Position numbers and translations under genes: made by a program
The notes under the pieces: generated by a model
Told to the model about the DNA's origin: nothing
The model's database searches: none
What the model saw: only the letters and a program-made list of their open reading frames with translations
In this document: positions 34,567 to 47,148 of the stretch, piece by piece
Layout: every line of letters starts with the position of its first letter
How positions within the stretch are numbered: position 1 is the first letter of the stretch
Source of the DNA: Ophiostoma sp. CBS 140.51
Lineage: Eukaryota > Ascomycota > Sordariomycetes > Ophiostomatales > Ophiostomataceae
Reading direction: 5' to 3'
NCBI GenBank assembly: GCA_029298735.1
Contig: JANSLP010000012.1
Coordinates: 186,001-250,000 of the forward strand
DNA length: 64,000 bases

Positions 34567-37500
34567 GCCATCCACGCCGCCTGTCCGGTGTCCGCCAGTG
34601 TGTTCGCCAACACAAATTGGGCCAGCCGAGGAGGAAATAGCAGCCGAGAGGGCGGGCAAGAGAGCGAAGAAGGCGAGCTGCCAGTCAAAGTGCGCTACTC
34701 TGCGAAGACGGCGAGAAACGGGCGAAATACACACCCAAGGAGGAAAGGACAGGCGTACCGTTACCCCAGTTTCTGACTCTCTCTTTCTTTCACTCTATTT
34801 CACTTTCACTCCATCCGACGAGCCGAACGGCCGGCAAAGCAATTGCAGTCAAGCCTTTCGCAGACAAACAAAGACGAGGCGTGTAATTGCGAGCAGCTTC
34901 CGAACATATCAAAATGGTACTCGATGAAAGCATATAATATTAGAATACGACGTATTGTGGCTCACTTTGATGACTCGTGATGGTGGACGAAATGCACCCC
35001 GGAATCTGTCGTCCCGTCTTGTATTTGCCTGCCGCTTTTCAATTTACGTATCCTCGGTCGTCGTGAACTTCGCTTCCAGTCTTCAGTTTTCAGTGATTAT
35101 GAACTTTTGTGTGTTGTCGCGCTCAGTCGCGGTCGGACATCTACGTCCACAGAGCGTGTCGCGAACAGTCCTCTATTGTTTCGACTGTTGAAGCGTCGCA
35201 TCGTCTTCCGATCGATCTGGACGCGTCTCTCTTGTCGCACGCCTTTCTCATTGACCTTCTATGCGTTCTGTCTACACCGATTCCGTGAAAATGAAACGCC
35301 CTAACAAGTATGTGCTTTTCTCTTTTCAGCTTCTCCCAGGTGTGTCGTCTGTCCTCTTTGGTGTCTTGTGTCCTGTTTGAGCATTTGTTTCCGTGTGCTC
35401 AGACTGTGAGAAAGAACGTGCACTCACCGCGGCACCGCTTCCTGTTGCACTCCGGACCGTTGCAAAAACAAGCGGTTCGTTCCAAAGGCATCTTCCAGAC
35501 TGTGTGTGGTCTGGCTCTGTGTGGGGAATTGTGGAAAGCGAGGTCCGAGAGAGCGGGTGGAAGGCTGGACCGCCCAAACGAGTCTGGTCTGTGGTTGAGG
35601 TCCAGAGTGTGGTGGGTTTGGCTTGTGCTCGCCCGTGCTAGGGTTTTCGGCCCTTTGGCGGGCTGGCGGGCGGAAGAATGCACTGGCCACCGTTCACCGT
35701 TTTCTCTTTGGCCACTGGTTCACTGGTTCTGCTCCTCGAGACGCGGCCGGCAACAGACAAGCGGCAGGCACTCTCTCGCTCTCCCACTGACGGAAAGTGC
35801 CACCCCTTTTCTGCCGCCTTTTCTTCTCACCGTCTTCTCCACCAAAACCAGCCGTTACAATGTCCAGGCACAGAATACAACCCTGCCGTCGTACGCAACA
35901 CAGTCCGGAATACTGACCGGTGGAAGGAGGACAGAAGGCAAAGAAGAGAAGGAAGAAAGGAGACGCGGAAAGAAGACAACAAGATGCAACCACACAGACG
36001 GTTTTGCGGAGGGCCTGAACCGTTGACCGTTGACTTCGAGACCGTTGAAACAGACTGTGCACTGTCTGCACTGAAGATCAAAGAGTTTTCTCGATGAAAG
36101 ATGAGCCGCTCTTGTTGCCAAAGGCGGTCATCAATTTCGTGAGGGATGCGACACTGGTTCTGCTATGTCGGTCCAGGTCCGAACCGATGGAAGAGCATGG
36201 GCAAAAACAGTGAGGAGCTCCTCCGAAGAGGCTGGCAAAAAAGGCTGGGCCTTCTTTGCTGTGCTCGGCATGTGGTCACCGAGGCGCGAAAGGTGAAAAC
36301 GGCGAGAGCACATGCTAAAGGTGTGAAAACGGTGAGTAGTGTGGTCTAGGGCGGCAGAAAAATAGAGTGGCAAAGTTTGGTGGGCGTCTGGGAGCTCATT
36401 TCTCGGGGCAGCATGATTCACAGAGCCAAGTGGCACCTTCCTTGACTTTAGCAGACGCTAATTCACGATTCCAGTGGAGCACCACATGGGAAAATGGCAG
36501 TTTTCGCCCACAACAGTTGCCCACCACGGAGACTATCACTGACTACCCTGAGCGAGCTATCGATGGAAATGGGGTCAAATTGCACCAAAGCAAAAGGCCC
36601 AGGTCGGGCCCAAAGACACCAAATTACACCAATTCCTCTGGCAAAAACTCCACAATTTCTCCTCCCCCGGCTTCTTGTGTCCCTAGTCTTCTTCTTGAAT
36701 TCGCCTCGTCCGTGTTCGTCGCCTTCACTTGCCCTTCTGTCAGAGTTCTTTCGCCTGAAAGGAAGGCCATAACGAGGCGAAAGAATGTCGACTGAAGCTG
36801 AAATTCCTCGTGGCTCGTGGCTCTAGCCCGACCAACAGGAAGCCGAGGACGCCAGTCGGACAAAAACGACACCATTGACAAACCGGAGCCGGGGTCGAGA
36901 ATCAGTCGGCGATGGGAGAGAGGCTACTGAGAGTAGAAGGGGGCGTGTACGGAAGACATCACAGAGCATGAGTATGCAATAGTCAATAAGCAGCGGATGA
37001 AGTCAAATTGAAGATGAACATTTTCAGTCGACAAGGCAAAGACGGTGAAGTAGGGAGTACGGGTATGAGAAACCGTCCGTTCGAAATAGCTTCGAAGGAA
37101 CAGTCATCAAACTCCAACGGCCGATATCTCTCCATCCTGTCGGGCGACTGCCGACGTTGTCGGATCGACTAGAAGGATTCGAGAAAAATCAAAATTTGCA
37201 GAATTCAAACAAAAGTAGTCCAATTAGGAAAGTAATTCAGCGAAGAAAGCAGAATTTTCACATCGGACATACTTCAACCCACTTCGACAGCCTTCACGAT
37301 GCATGTCAAGCCCGCCGGGCCTTGTTGACCCTGCATGACAACGGCCAGCCTTTCCTTCTTTGGGAGATGTTTGGGAGATGTTTGACGGATTTCTTCTATT
37401 TTCTCTCTACCGGCAGTGACTGACTCTCACTCAAACTTGGGATGAAGAATTTTTATCACGCATTTTCTGGGCATCTTCAATATGTTCATTTTGTTCATCT

Positions 37501-40500
37501 TGTATCATTTCTCTCACGACACTCCCCTCCATGACAGTAGCCTGCCACCCATGTCATCATTTTCTGCCATTTATGCCATACCGTCAAATCGTTTTCCGGA
37601 GAAGAGAAGGTTGCTCGCGACAAGTGTCAAAAAAGGCTGGGAAACGTTGCGTCGGGTATTGTTTGGGGGTAAAGAATCTTCTGGCTCCAGCACGGAAAAT
37701 GCCCCCAATTTCCCGAGCCTAGCATGGAAGAGGAAAGAGCTAGCACGGGCTTTCACCTTTTGCCCAATTTGCTGCAAAACCTGTCGCGGTTGCTCGCCCA
37801 TTTTCCTGGCGGGCTGGGGAAAGGTGGCAGAACGGTTCCGCAAACACCACCCAAAACCACCAAGACACACCAAAATGGCAACCACCTCGGACAGCCAACA
37901 GCACTTGGAGAGCCAATGGGTGAGCGGAGAGTGCCACAACAGGGGCAAAATCGCCCAAAGAGTGAGCAAGCGCATTGGTGGAAAACGAATCGCGAAACGG
38001 CAGAAGGCAAAGCAGACACGCCAAAACTCACCCAAAGCACTGAAAATGTACCAACATCCAGAGCCAACACCGTCGGAAGCTCCCCGTTAAACCGCATTGC
38101 CAGCCAGCCACAAGCAAAAAGTCTCGGAATTTGCCATTTGCCATTTCGTGTCAATTTGCCGACGAAAAATGCTCACAAAAACACTGCTTCTTCCATTCTC
38201 ACACTTCCCGAGTATCGTTTTGACGCCTTGGCTTTTTCTTTGTTTCGGCGTGCTTCGTGTTTTTTGTGTGCGTCGAGACGGTGCCAGAAAGCGGCAATTG
38301 CTTCGTCTTTCTTGTTTCCTTCCTATTCTGTTTTATTTCACTTCACTTTCCACACCCCTCCCCTTGACCGTTCTTCTTTGACCGTTGCATGGGAACTGGC
38401 TGGGAGGGGCCATGACTGAGGTTTTGGGGAAAAGAGATGCCGGGACGAGGGAAAAGAGGGCGTTAGGAATACGGACGAGACCGAAGAGATTTTCCTTCTC
38501 TTCATCTTGATCGTGCCCCGGTCAGCGACTCTGTCCTTCCGCCCATGTCTTTCTGTCTGCCCCCCTGCGAACCGCAATGTGGGAGAGAGATGTAACGGTG
38601 TAAATGCAGGCGTAAGTGGTGAGTGCGGGCAGAATTGGAAGGAGATAGAGGAGAGAGACAGCCACAAAGATACACCGAGACGGGAGAGGGGAAAGAACAG
38701 AGGAAGGCTCTGAAATGAGAGCCAGGAAAGAGCCAGGGTGAAGACCCACTTTAGTCAGAACCGCTTCCCCGGTCGCAGGCCAACGGGGAAGTCTTCCCGC
38801 GAGCCTGCGCTTGGGGCTCTCTCTTCTGTGAAGGACCTTCTTTGTGAGGAAGGGGGAAGGAGAGCCACTCAGAAAAGGCCCTTTCCTTCTATGACCCACT
38901 TTATATTTTTCTTCTTTTCCTTCTAGCGTCCGTTTTGTGAGAGAAAGGAAGGAAAGAGAGTGGGTCACTCCAGCTCCAGTCCTCTGGGCCGCTGGGACCT
39001 GCTCCTTCCTGCCCGGGACAATGTTATTTCCAAGCACCTGCCACCACCAAAGAACAGCTCCTGTCCCCAAAAAGGAAGCAGACACCCGCATAAACTTTCA
39101 GGGCAGGGTTTAACCGTCAGTGGAGACAACTGGTCCTGCCTTGAGATGGTTAGAACCGAAAAGGCCCGACGAGAGGGTTTCCCAAGATGGGCATCTGAAA
39201 GTCAAAAGGATCAAAAGGAGGGTGCTGCCCCGAGTGGAGGCTGCCCAATGCGACGGGTCGTCCCAAGAGAGTGTGCGTATCCACACTGTCAAATTCACCG
39301 AAAGAAGAAGGCGAATGCGCCGAGGGATTTCAAGGATTCTTCTCACTTGAAGATTCGCGATGCACGGCAAGCGGACCGGCCTCGGAGCTTGATAAGGGAC
39401 TGATGACTGCTGATAACGGTTAGGCCTCGGTGATGCACATGCCTCATGCTCATGCATACTCGGTGTAGTTGGTGGACTCCGTTGATGATGTTCGTCTGAA
39501 CGACTGAAGCGACAAATGCCATAATTGATAGCCATGAACATCACGATCGCGATGTGATCTGGCCCAGCTACCAGACTCGTTCACTCTACACATACGTGTG
39601 CGACACGATCTTCACGTCCCGTCCCTCGCGTCCATTTCTGACTCTCGTCTTGTCGTGTCTCTCCTCTCCGCATTATTGCCCACTGCTGTTCATTGTTATC
39701 AGCTTTCATTGACCTCCCCTCGCAACATTATCCCTTTTCTCCGGAATTTAGTTGGGCTGAACTTGATTTTCAAACTCAAGACATTGTCGATCACCGTCCA
39801 TCTGTCTCCTGTCTGGCAAACTCTGGCTGAACCGATCCGAAATTTGCCTTGGTTATCATCCTGCGAGTGCAATGTCTCGCCCACACCACCCAGTTGACCG
39901 GGTATGTGTAATTCGTACCTGACAAAAGTGCTAATCTTGGATTCCAACAAAAGAGCCTAGGCCCGGCATATGATGCGGCATGAGTGGGAAGCGAAGCGAG
40001 GCGAGCGAGGATGCGTGACAAAACCGAGAAAGAGGAGATGAAGCACGATCATTGGCGTCTTCCTTGCGTTTGTCCTTTCTCCGGGGTCAGCGCGCCATGC
40101 AGGGGGGAGAAACCCGGGAGAGAAAAGGGAAAGAAAAAAGAAAAGAAAAGGTTTTAGGAATTTGGAAAGCGCTTCCGCAACCGACCCTCCTTTTCCTTCT
40201 CCTCCTTGTCCGATGAGAATGAGAGGGGAGACGATGGACAAAAGTCGTCAATCCAAGACATGTAGGCACTCGGAAGAGCGAGACTCGCTCGACTGGGAGA
40301 GTGAACAAGGGAGGATGAGAGGGAAAAGAGGAGAAGAGAGACATGATGCGCAAGGAGGAGAGGAGAGAGGGAAGGGGTAAAAGTGGAAATGTGGGGACAC
40401 GCGGAGGCCATCCGGGCCGCAGCGAGGGAACTAAAAATGATGATCCCTGTCAGTGAGGAGGTGGAAAGGTAGGTGTTTGGTGTTTGGGTGTGTGTTCGCC

Positions 40501-42383
40501 CTCTTTCACGGTATGTGTGTTTGTTGTTGATTGGGAATGCTTTCTTTTTCTTGCGACACAACTCTCAGCTCATCTTGTCACCGTTTTCATGTTTTCTCTC
40601 TCTCAAAATGTGACAACTCGTCGAAAAATAAAGGCGGCAGAATGAGCAGACTGAACAAAATGAGTAGAAGGGCAGAAAAACGCGGGCAACCGACAAGCGG
40701 GGGGCAATCGTCACACTCGCAATCACACAAACGGAAAAGAGAGGCGAGGAGCAGTAATGAGCAACAGCAACGAGCAAGACCCAACAGCCAGGGCGGCCGA
40801 GAGGGGCCCTGTTCCCCGGCGGGGAGAAAAGAGTGCCCAAAAAGAGAGACGAGATGGAAACGAGAAACAGTCTGTTGGTAGCACGGGGTTGCATTATCTC
40901 CCATTCTCAAGGCTTGCAGAGACCAGGACAGGCCTGTATCTCGCCTATTTCCCCTGTCGAGGAACCGTTGGATGCTGCGTCGTTGCCGTTGGTTAGGGAC
41001 AGACCAGCAGGCGGGAAGAGTTCTTCCTCCCCCGTCTACCAATCCACTCCGTACTGAGTATTAAATGGGGGGGCAGAAGGCTGTGGCTGGGCAAAGTACA
41101 TGCAACCAACGCGTGTAATTGCGACGTTTGTGACGCGACGATACTCCCGCCCATTGGGGACTCGGTAGCACGAGCAAGAATGAGATGGTAGCACGACGAT
41201 GACCACCAAAAAGAAAAGGCACGAATCACGCGTCGACATCGTGAATAGATTTTTCCAGCCCGGTAGCCCGTTCGGCAATTCTGTTGGCATCTGTTGGCGA
41301 TGCAGGGGCAAGCGAATCAAGTGGGAGAAAAGGCAGGCAGCATATCCGTCTATTTGCATCCTATCACGTTCATTCTTAGCCATCCCGTCAGGTCGTTGGC
41401 CGGCATCACATTCCCCTTTTTATTGCATCCGACGGCAGCAACGACAACAATGACATTGATGGTGACAACATCCAGCTGAAGCTGCGAAACCGGCTGAGAA
41501 AGTTGATATGTGAGAGGCGACAAAAACAAGAGCAAAAACGGCGAGAAAAATGACAAGGCGGAAACACTGAAGCAGAAGCGCAGAGAAATAGAGAAGAAGC
41601 ACCGAAAAAACCAGGATAGTTGACCCCTGCCAATTCCCCTTTCCTCGGCCTCGGGAATCCAGAGTCGAAACAAGAGGGAAAAGAGGAGAAATAAGATTGA
41701 GATACCACCAGTCACAAAAGAAAAGAAGAAAAAAAGAAACTCCCAAGATGCCTTTGGTTCCAGGCGCCTGCGTGTCGGGTCGACATCCCCTCCCAAAAGG
41801 TCCCAATGGCACTCAAGGACACTCAATATTGCACCCTCACTGGTTGGTAGTGCTTTCTATTTTTCCGCTCACAATCTGAAAGTCAGGGGCTCAACCCTCT
41901 TCACCAACAGATCATCGCTGCTTCAGTTGGCAAGCAGGGGACGACGGGGAGAGCTTCCGGCGACGGAAAGACTGTAAAAAGTGACAGAAAAGCAAGTGGA
42001 AACGACGGAAAGCGGGTGCAGCACCGGAAAAGATGTCAAGACCCGCCCGGGGATGCAATGCAGGCTCGGGTTCAGTGATTTTGGGTCCTCCTCCTGCAGG
42101 CACCCAGGAGAACGGTTACAGTGGACCAAAGAACCAAAGAACAAGAAAAGAAGCGAGAAGCGAGAAGCGAGAGGGGCAGGCACAGAGAGCAGGGCAGGCA
42201 AACGGGCCTCGTCTCGTGTGTTCTCCCACGCCCCCCACGCCGTGTGATGTCGTGGGGGTTTCCCCTCTCTCCTGTGCCCTCTCCCACCGAGAACGATGCT
42301 TTCCACCGTTTTCCCTCATGGTTTGTCCTCACATCCCACGCTTTTGTTGGTCGTGATGGCTATGGCGGTCGTGATAGGTCCAT

Positions 42384-42404
42384 ATCCCACATCCCACATC
42401 CCAC
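42384..42404. repeat. 7-bp tandem repeat
   Basis: ATCCCAC in three consecutive copies. Confidence 0.8.
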
Positions 42405-43982
42405 GCGCCGTTTTGTCGTTTGTCCCTCAACGGCCCTCCCGCGCTGACATCCGCGCCATGGCCAGACCGAAGACAGCAATGTCCCTCATCCCTCACGCCT
42501 AATCAAATCTTGCCTCTCCCACGGAAAGCTAACGGTCAAGGTAGCGGGAGCCATGAGGCGGGCGACGGAGCAGACCGATTTAAGCTTCCATCTCATCCCG
42601 TCTCGCTACAATTTGCTTCACGCCTCCTCGCGCCCGTTTGCATCCCCACGTAACAAACGAATTGCCTCCCACTCTCCCACGCTCCCACGCCATCTTCCCC
42701 GGTGACTTCCCCTTGTCGGTGAAGGACGTGGGGAGACCTGGCCCTGCCTTCTGCTTCTGTCCCAGAAAATGTCCCAGGTCCCAGGAAAAGGAGGTCGCGA
42801 CATTTTTCTCTGGTAAATGAGGGGGAGGCGCAATACACGGTTGTGGCTTCAGCCATTTCGCTGGTAAATGACCGGTCATGAAAGCGATGGTAGCGAAGTG
42901 AGCAAGATGAGGGAAATGGCTTCTCTCCCCACGGCGCGGGATACCGTTGTCGACAGGGACATCAAAAGCATCTCGAGATGCAAACAACACGCCCCTCCCA
43001 CGCTCAGCCTTCTCTTTGGTAAGATGCTTTCTTCTTCGTGGTGTTGCTCCGTGGGATGTTGTAACCGTCTCCGTTTCGTCTTGTTCGGCTTCTTTTCTTC
43101 TTCCCTCCGTGAGTTCCTTCTTCGCCGTCTCATGTGTGGCGGAGACTCCGCAAAGTAGCAAGCACAACACTGCACGTGCGTGGTGGACAGTTGTCAACGG
43201 TCACCTTTCAACGTTCCAACATTCAACAATCAGACGGTCACCACCTTATCGTTTCAAACGGATGAAAACATGAGGAAAACAACCGCGGCGACGGCTTATA
43301 GCTCCGGTACGGACACCCGCAGCGGCTCTTCTCTTCCATTGCTTCCGTGCCTCCGTTCTCTCCCGTTCTGCAGCAAAAGTACTCCATGTTGTATGCTGTG
43401 TGACACAACACGCACTTTAAAGTACATACACTGTGTGATGTAACAGCCGTTTGATTGCCAACAAAGATTACGGGAAGGGAAGGAAGGAAAGAAGGGACGA
43501 GGAAAACAGCGAGAAGTAGCTATCCGTATTTTGAGTTTCTGTGTCAAGATGAAGTGAAGTCAAAATAGATATCATCGCCCTGTAAGTGGGACTAGTGTAT
43601 GTAGTAAAATAAATAAAAAAGTGAGGTTTTTTTTTACCAAAAAAGTAATAAATAAAATATAACATCGTGAAAAGTAAAATAAAATGCAAGCAAATACATC
43701 TAGACACAATAAGAAACCACCAAAGAACGAAATAAAACACACAAAAAAGGGCAAAGAGAATCAAAGTAAAAATCCCCAGATAAAGTAGAAGCACGGAATG
43801 TCTTCAAAGTGCTCAACACGTGACACTCACTGACATCAGACCGCGTACCTCATGCATCCAACGCGTGAATGTCTTGCATGATCTCGCAAGTAAAGAAGAA
43901 AAAGACCAGAATTTGCCGCCATGCTCAAAATAGCATCTCAGCATAAATTTTTTTACGAGCAACAATAAGGCGAACACGCCAA

Positions 43983-45028
43983 ATGGAACTCGACACCTTC
44001 CAAGCAGAAGTACTCCGCCTCCGGGCTGCACGACAAGCAACGGAACAACACAAACCTGGTGCCGCCGTTGGGCCGACCAGTGGCGGACATCAGCACCGAT
44101 GTGGACGACAACGGCGCTTATTGGGTGACCTATTGGTACGAGGTGGACAACAAGGACCCAGAGCAGCTGCAGGCTGTGAGGCTGGCCGACATCGAGGGCA
44201 CACTGTCCGGATCGATCCTCCGGCTGGAGAAGAACCTACTAGACTGGTCGCAGGTCGGACACGGCGCCGACACGGACAGCTACGAGATACACGGAAATGA
44301 CATTCGCCGAACTATTGAGCGCACCACCTCTGCCAGAGTGGCCGAATGATGACGAGGACGTCCGGGAAGCACTGACACAATTGCCGAGAATCGACCCCAT
44401 CGACATGGCCCGGCATTTTGTCAAGCGCGGAAAATATGTGTCTGAAATTCAGAACCTGCTGGCCTACCAGGGCGTCTCATGCCTAGACTCACCGGAGACG
44501 AACTACGTCTTGCGGTTTTCGGGAAGGAACTCGGAAGGTGACTCCCTAGTGTTTCCCCGGCTCCGACCACGCTACGGCGTACTTGCCCCGGCACGGCCGC
44601 TCGTCTTCTACAAGACTTGGATCCTACAGCTGATCGACGGTCTTTGATGCCTGCATGGACATGGCATTATCCACCGGGACCTGAGGATAGACAACCTCGT
44701 CTTTGGGGATAACGATGAGAACGGCATCTCACCACTTGTTATTGCAGACCTCGAAGGCCGCTGGAGGAATAGGGTGGCACCAGAGCTGTCCCATAGCGAG
44801 AAGACAGACCTAAAAGACATCGGCTGGACGGCGCAGTCGGGCATTCACGACATTGGCACTACTATCAAGGGCATGATTTATGCCAACACGCCCATCACGG
44901 CCCAGGTCGCCTGGTCGGTTCCTGCACCTTTGTATGGCATCGTGGCGGCATGTTTGCAGTCAAACCCAGAAGAGCGGCCAAGCCTGGATGAGTTTAAGTC
45001 CATGGTGGAGAACATTGACTGTCCTTGA
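43983..45028 (+). pseudogene. Protein-kinase-like pseudogene
   Basis: A kinase-fold gene read in three frames. Segment 1 (43983 to about 44055) is an N-terminal helix; segment 2 (about 44059-44349) holds the DDNGAYWVTYWYEVD and IEGTLSGSILRLEKNLLDW stretches; segment 3 (44297-45028) holds the kinase core. Segment 3 has an in-frame TGA at 44645-44647 just before CLHGHGIIHRDLRIDNLVF, the catalytic loop (HRD, then N). DLEG stands at the DFG position and APELS at the APE position, followed by C-lobe helices to a normal stop. So two frameshifts (near 44055 and 44295) and one nonsense codon, probably CGA to TGA, break the gene. The closest type is the family of atypical fungal kinase-like proteins with an HRDL[RH]IxN loop. 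As it stands it should not yield a full protein; sequencing error is possible for one lesion but unlikely for three. Confidence 0.8.
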
Positions 45029-47121
45029 TGTTATCCTTCTCGTCATGCGTATGAGATGATTATTGCAATATATGCAATAGGCCTTACAATGTCTGCTCCC
45101 GACAGTTGTGCCATCCGACTGTCAACAAGGACAACCAAGATAAGCACTGAAACACTGCACACAACTGCAAACCACGGCAATATACCGGGAAGAAAATAGA
45201 GTGAGTAGGAATTCCGATTTACAGTGATTACACAACAGAGAGCACAGGTTCCAGGCAGAATTATCGAGAAAGAAAGAGGTTGGATGACAGACGGAAGGAT
45301 GAAAAGAGTCACAGTATTATGCACGTCGCTCTGTCGTAAAAATACTCGCCCCTTCCTTCCCGCAAGGAGCTTCCGTATTGAGGTCGTTCAGTGTTCATCT
45401 CTTGGCCTCCCTCTTTCCAAGTGCTCGGCTTGTAACGTTTCAAAAAGGCCTCACTCATCGCTGTTACTATCGGCTGGAACGGAAGGAACATCGATCACAG
45501 AGCACGAAATGACAGAGAACGGGTAACAATGCACAGGGCAATGCTGTGTGAGTCTTTGGGAAACGGGGCAGTCCGGGGTTGGCGGGCATTCTATCTATCT
45601 CGGCAGCTGTTGCGGCGAAGCAAAGTACGATGGGAATATGGGGGAGGCAAATAGTGGAAGTGCCACTGGCAGAAAAGAAAACGGAGGCATCGACGTTCGT
45701 GGTTGGCTATATGCTGTGATCAATACGACAGTTCTGTGTCTGCCTGCTGTCCTGTTGTCCTGCTGTCGCCAGCAAATGACCCAATGGCCTGGATTCCTAA
45801 CATATTGGAATCTTGGAAGCTTGACCGTTTCCCTCGCATCGCCTTCCTGTGACCAAACCAAGACACACGCCCTCTGCCTTGACCAGTCAGTCACCAACGT
45901 GCCCTTCCCCTGTAGCGACCGCCAACACTGCCAGCAATTCGCCAAGAGGGGCGTCTCGGGGGTGCTCTCGGGGGCTACGGGAGAGCTGTTTACGTTTACG
46001 CGGGGACCCTTTGGGAGGGGGCACAGCATGTCGTTGTTGGGTTGGGCCGTTTGCGAGGTTGGAGGGGGTGTGTGGGATGAGATGAGAGTGAATCTGAAAT
46101 GGCGGTGTCTAATCTTTGCGTCCGCATTTGTTTTCGATTCATTTTCGATTCGTTTTCCTTTTATTGCTCACCGTTTTTTCGTTGACCAGAACAGCGATTG
46201 GAGGAAATCAAGCGCAAAATACGCGACAGGATGGAGGGGGAAGGAGAAATACGGAAGAGATTGGGCGAAACAGCATCCTGATGGAGAAGGAGGGGGGAAG
46301 AAGCGTGGGGGAACAGTCGAGGTTGACGAAAACGTGATGAGGAGCACAGAGAGAGGGGTTTATCACGCAGGAGGAATACGGCGAAGGCCGTAAATGTAGG
46401 ATAATGCGTCTCGAGGCGAGTAAAAAGAAAACAAAAATGATAGAAAACGGTAAAAAATATGAGCACTTTGCGAACATAGGGAGAGAAAAAGAAAGCCAAC
46501 AAAAAAGCAAAGGGAGCTGAAGTCGAGAAGTCGATAGCTGAAACGGTTGGTAAACAAAATGTGAGCAAAAGTTGAACAATGTGAGTGAAATGTCATATTT
46601 GGCTACTATTTTGTTGTCATTTTATGACCAACAACACATTTGTTTTTCGTTTGCAGAAACAACAGAAAATAGCGAAGAAAAAAAAAGAAAGAACAATATT
46701 ACGACGATATTCCAATATCATCCAACACAACCTGTGTTTTGGCAAATTTATGCGAATAAAAAAAGGAAGAAGAAAATCGAGCGAAATCAACCAACATGAA
46801 ATTTGAGCAAACCAACACACGCTTTAATCACAGCCTCGGTCACTGTTTGAGCACCCACTGGTCACATCACAGGCATCAATCACTCTTGGACAATCACCGT
46901 CTCGGACAAATTTTATGGCAAAACGGTGAGCAGGCTTTCTAGGTAAGGTAAGGACTCCCACTTACCAACATCACAGATCACAGGCAGCACCGGGGACCTG
47001 GCGTTCTGGTCGTATCGATCATACGCGCCGCAGACTCTGTTCCACAGCCTGGTCCTCCACGCCCCTCCACGACAACATGTGACTGAAGGCCTCTGTTGGT
47101 AATAGCTGTTGGTAGTTGCTG

Positions 47122-47148
47122 GTTGTTGTTGTTGTTGTTGTTGTTGTT
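47122..47148. repeat. (GTT)9 microsatellite
   Basis: Nine perfect GTT units in non-coding DNA. Confidence 0.85.

Larger units (their letters stand above)
28301..43982. other. Large gene-free region
   Basis: About 15.7 kb without any frame that resembles a protein; frames of 100-240 codons occur on both strands but are compositionally random and mutually overlapping. It holds microsatellites, short tandem duplications, clustered direct repeats (29151-29319) and an 11-mer that recurs exactly four times. An AT-rich stretch at about 43590-43800 precedes the kinase pseudogene. Candidates are long-range regulatory DNA, long non-coding RNA, or eroded repeats. Confidence 0.6.

Noticed and set aside
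35310..36026. 238-codon frame in the desert
   Set aside because: Composition follows local CT-rich and GA-rich DNA, no domain.
37482..38090. 202-codon frame in the desert
   Set aside because: Overlaps similar-length frames in other phases; no motif recognised.
45548..46393. 281-codon plus-strand frame
   Set aside because: No recognisable fold and random-looking composition; overlapping frames on the other strand are just as long.
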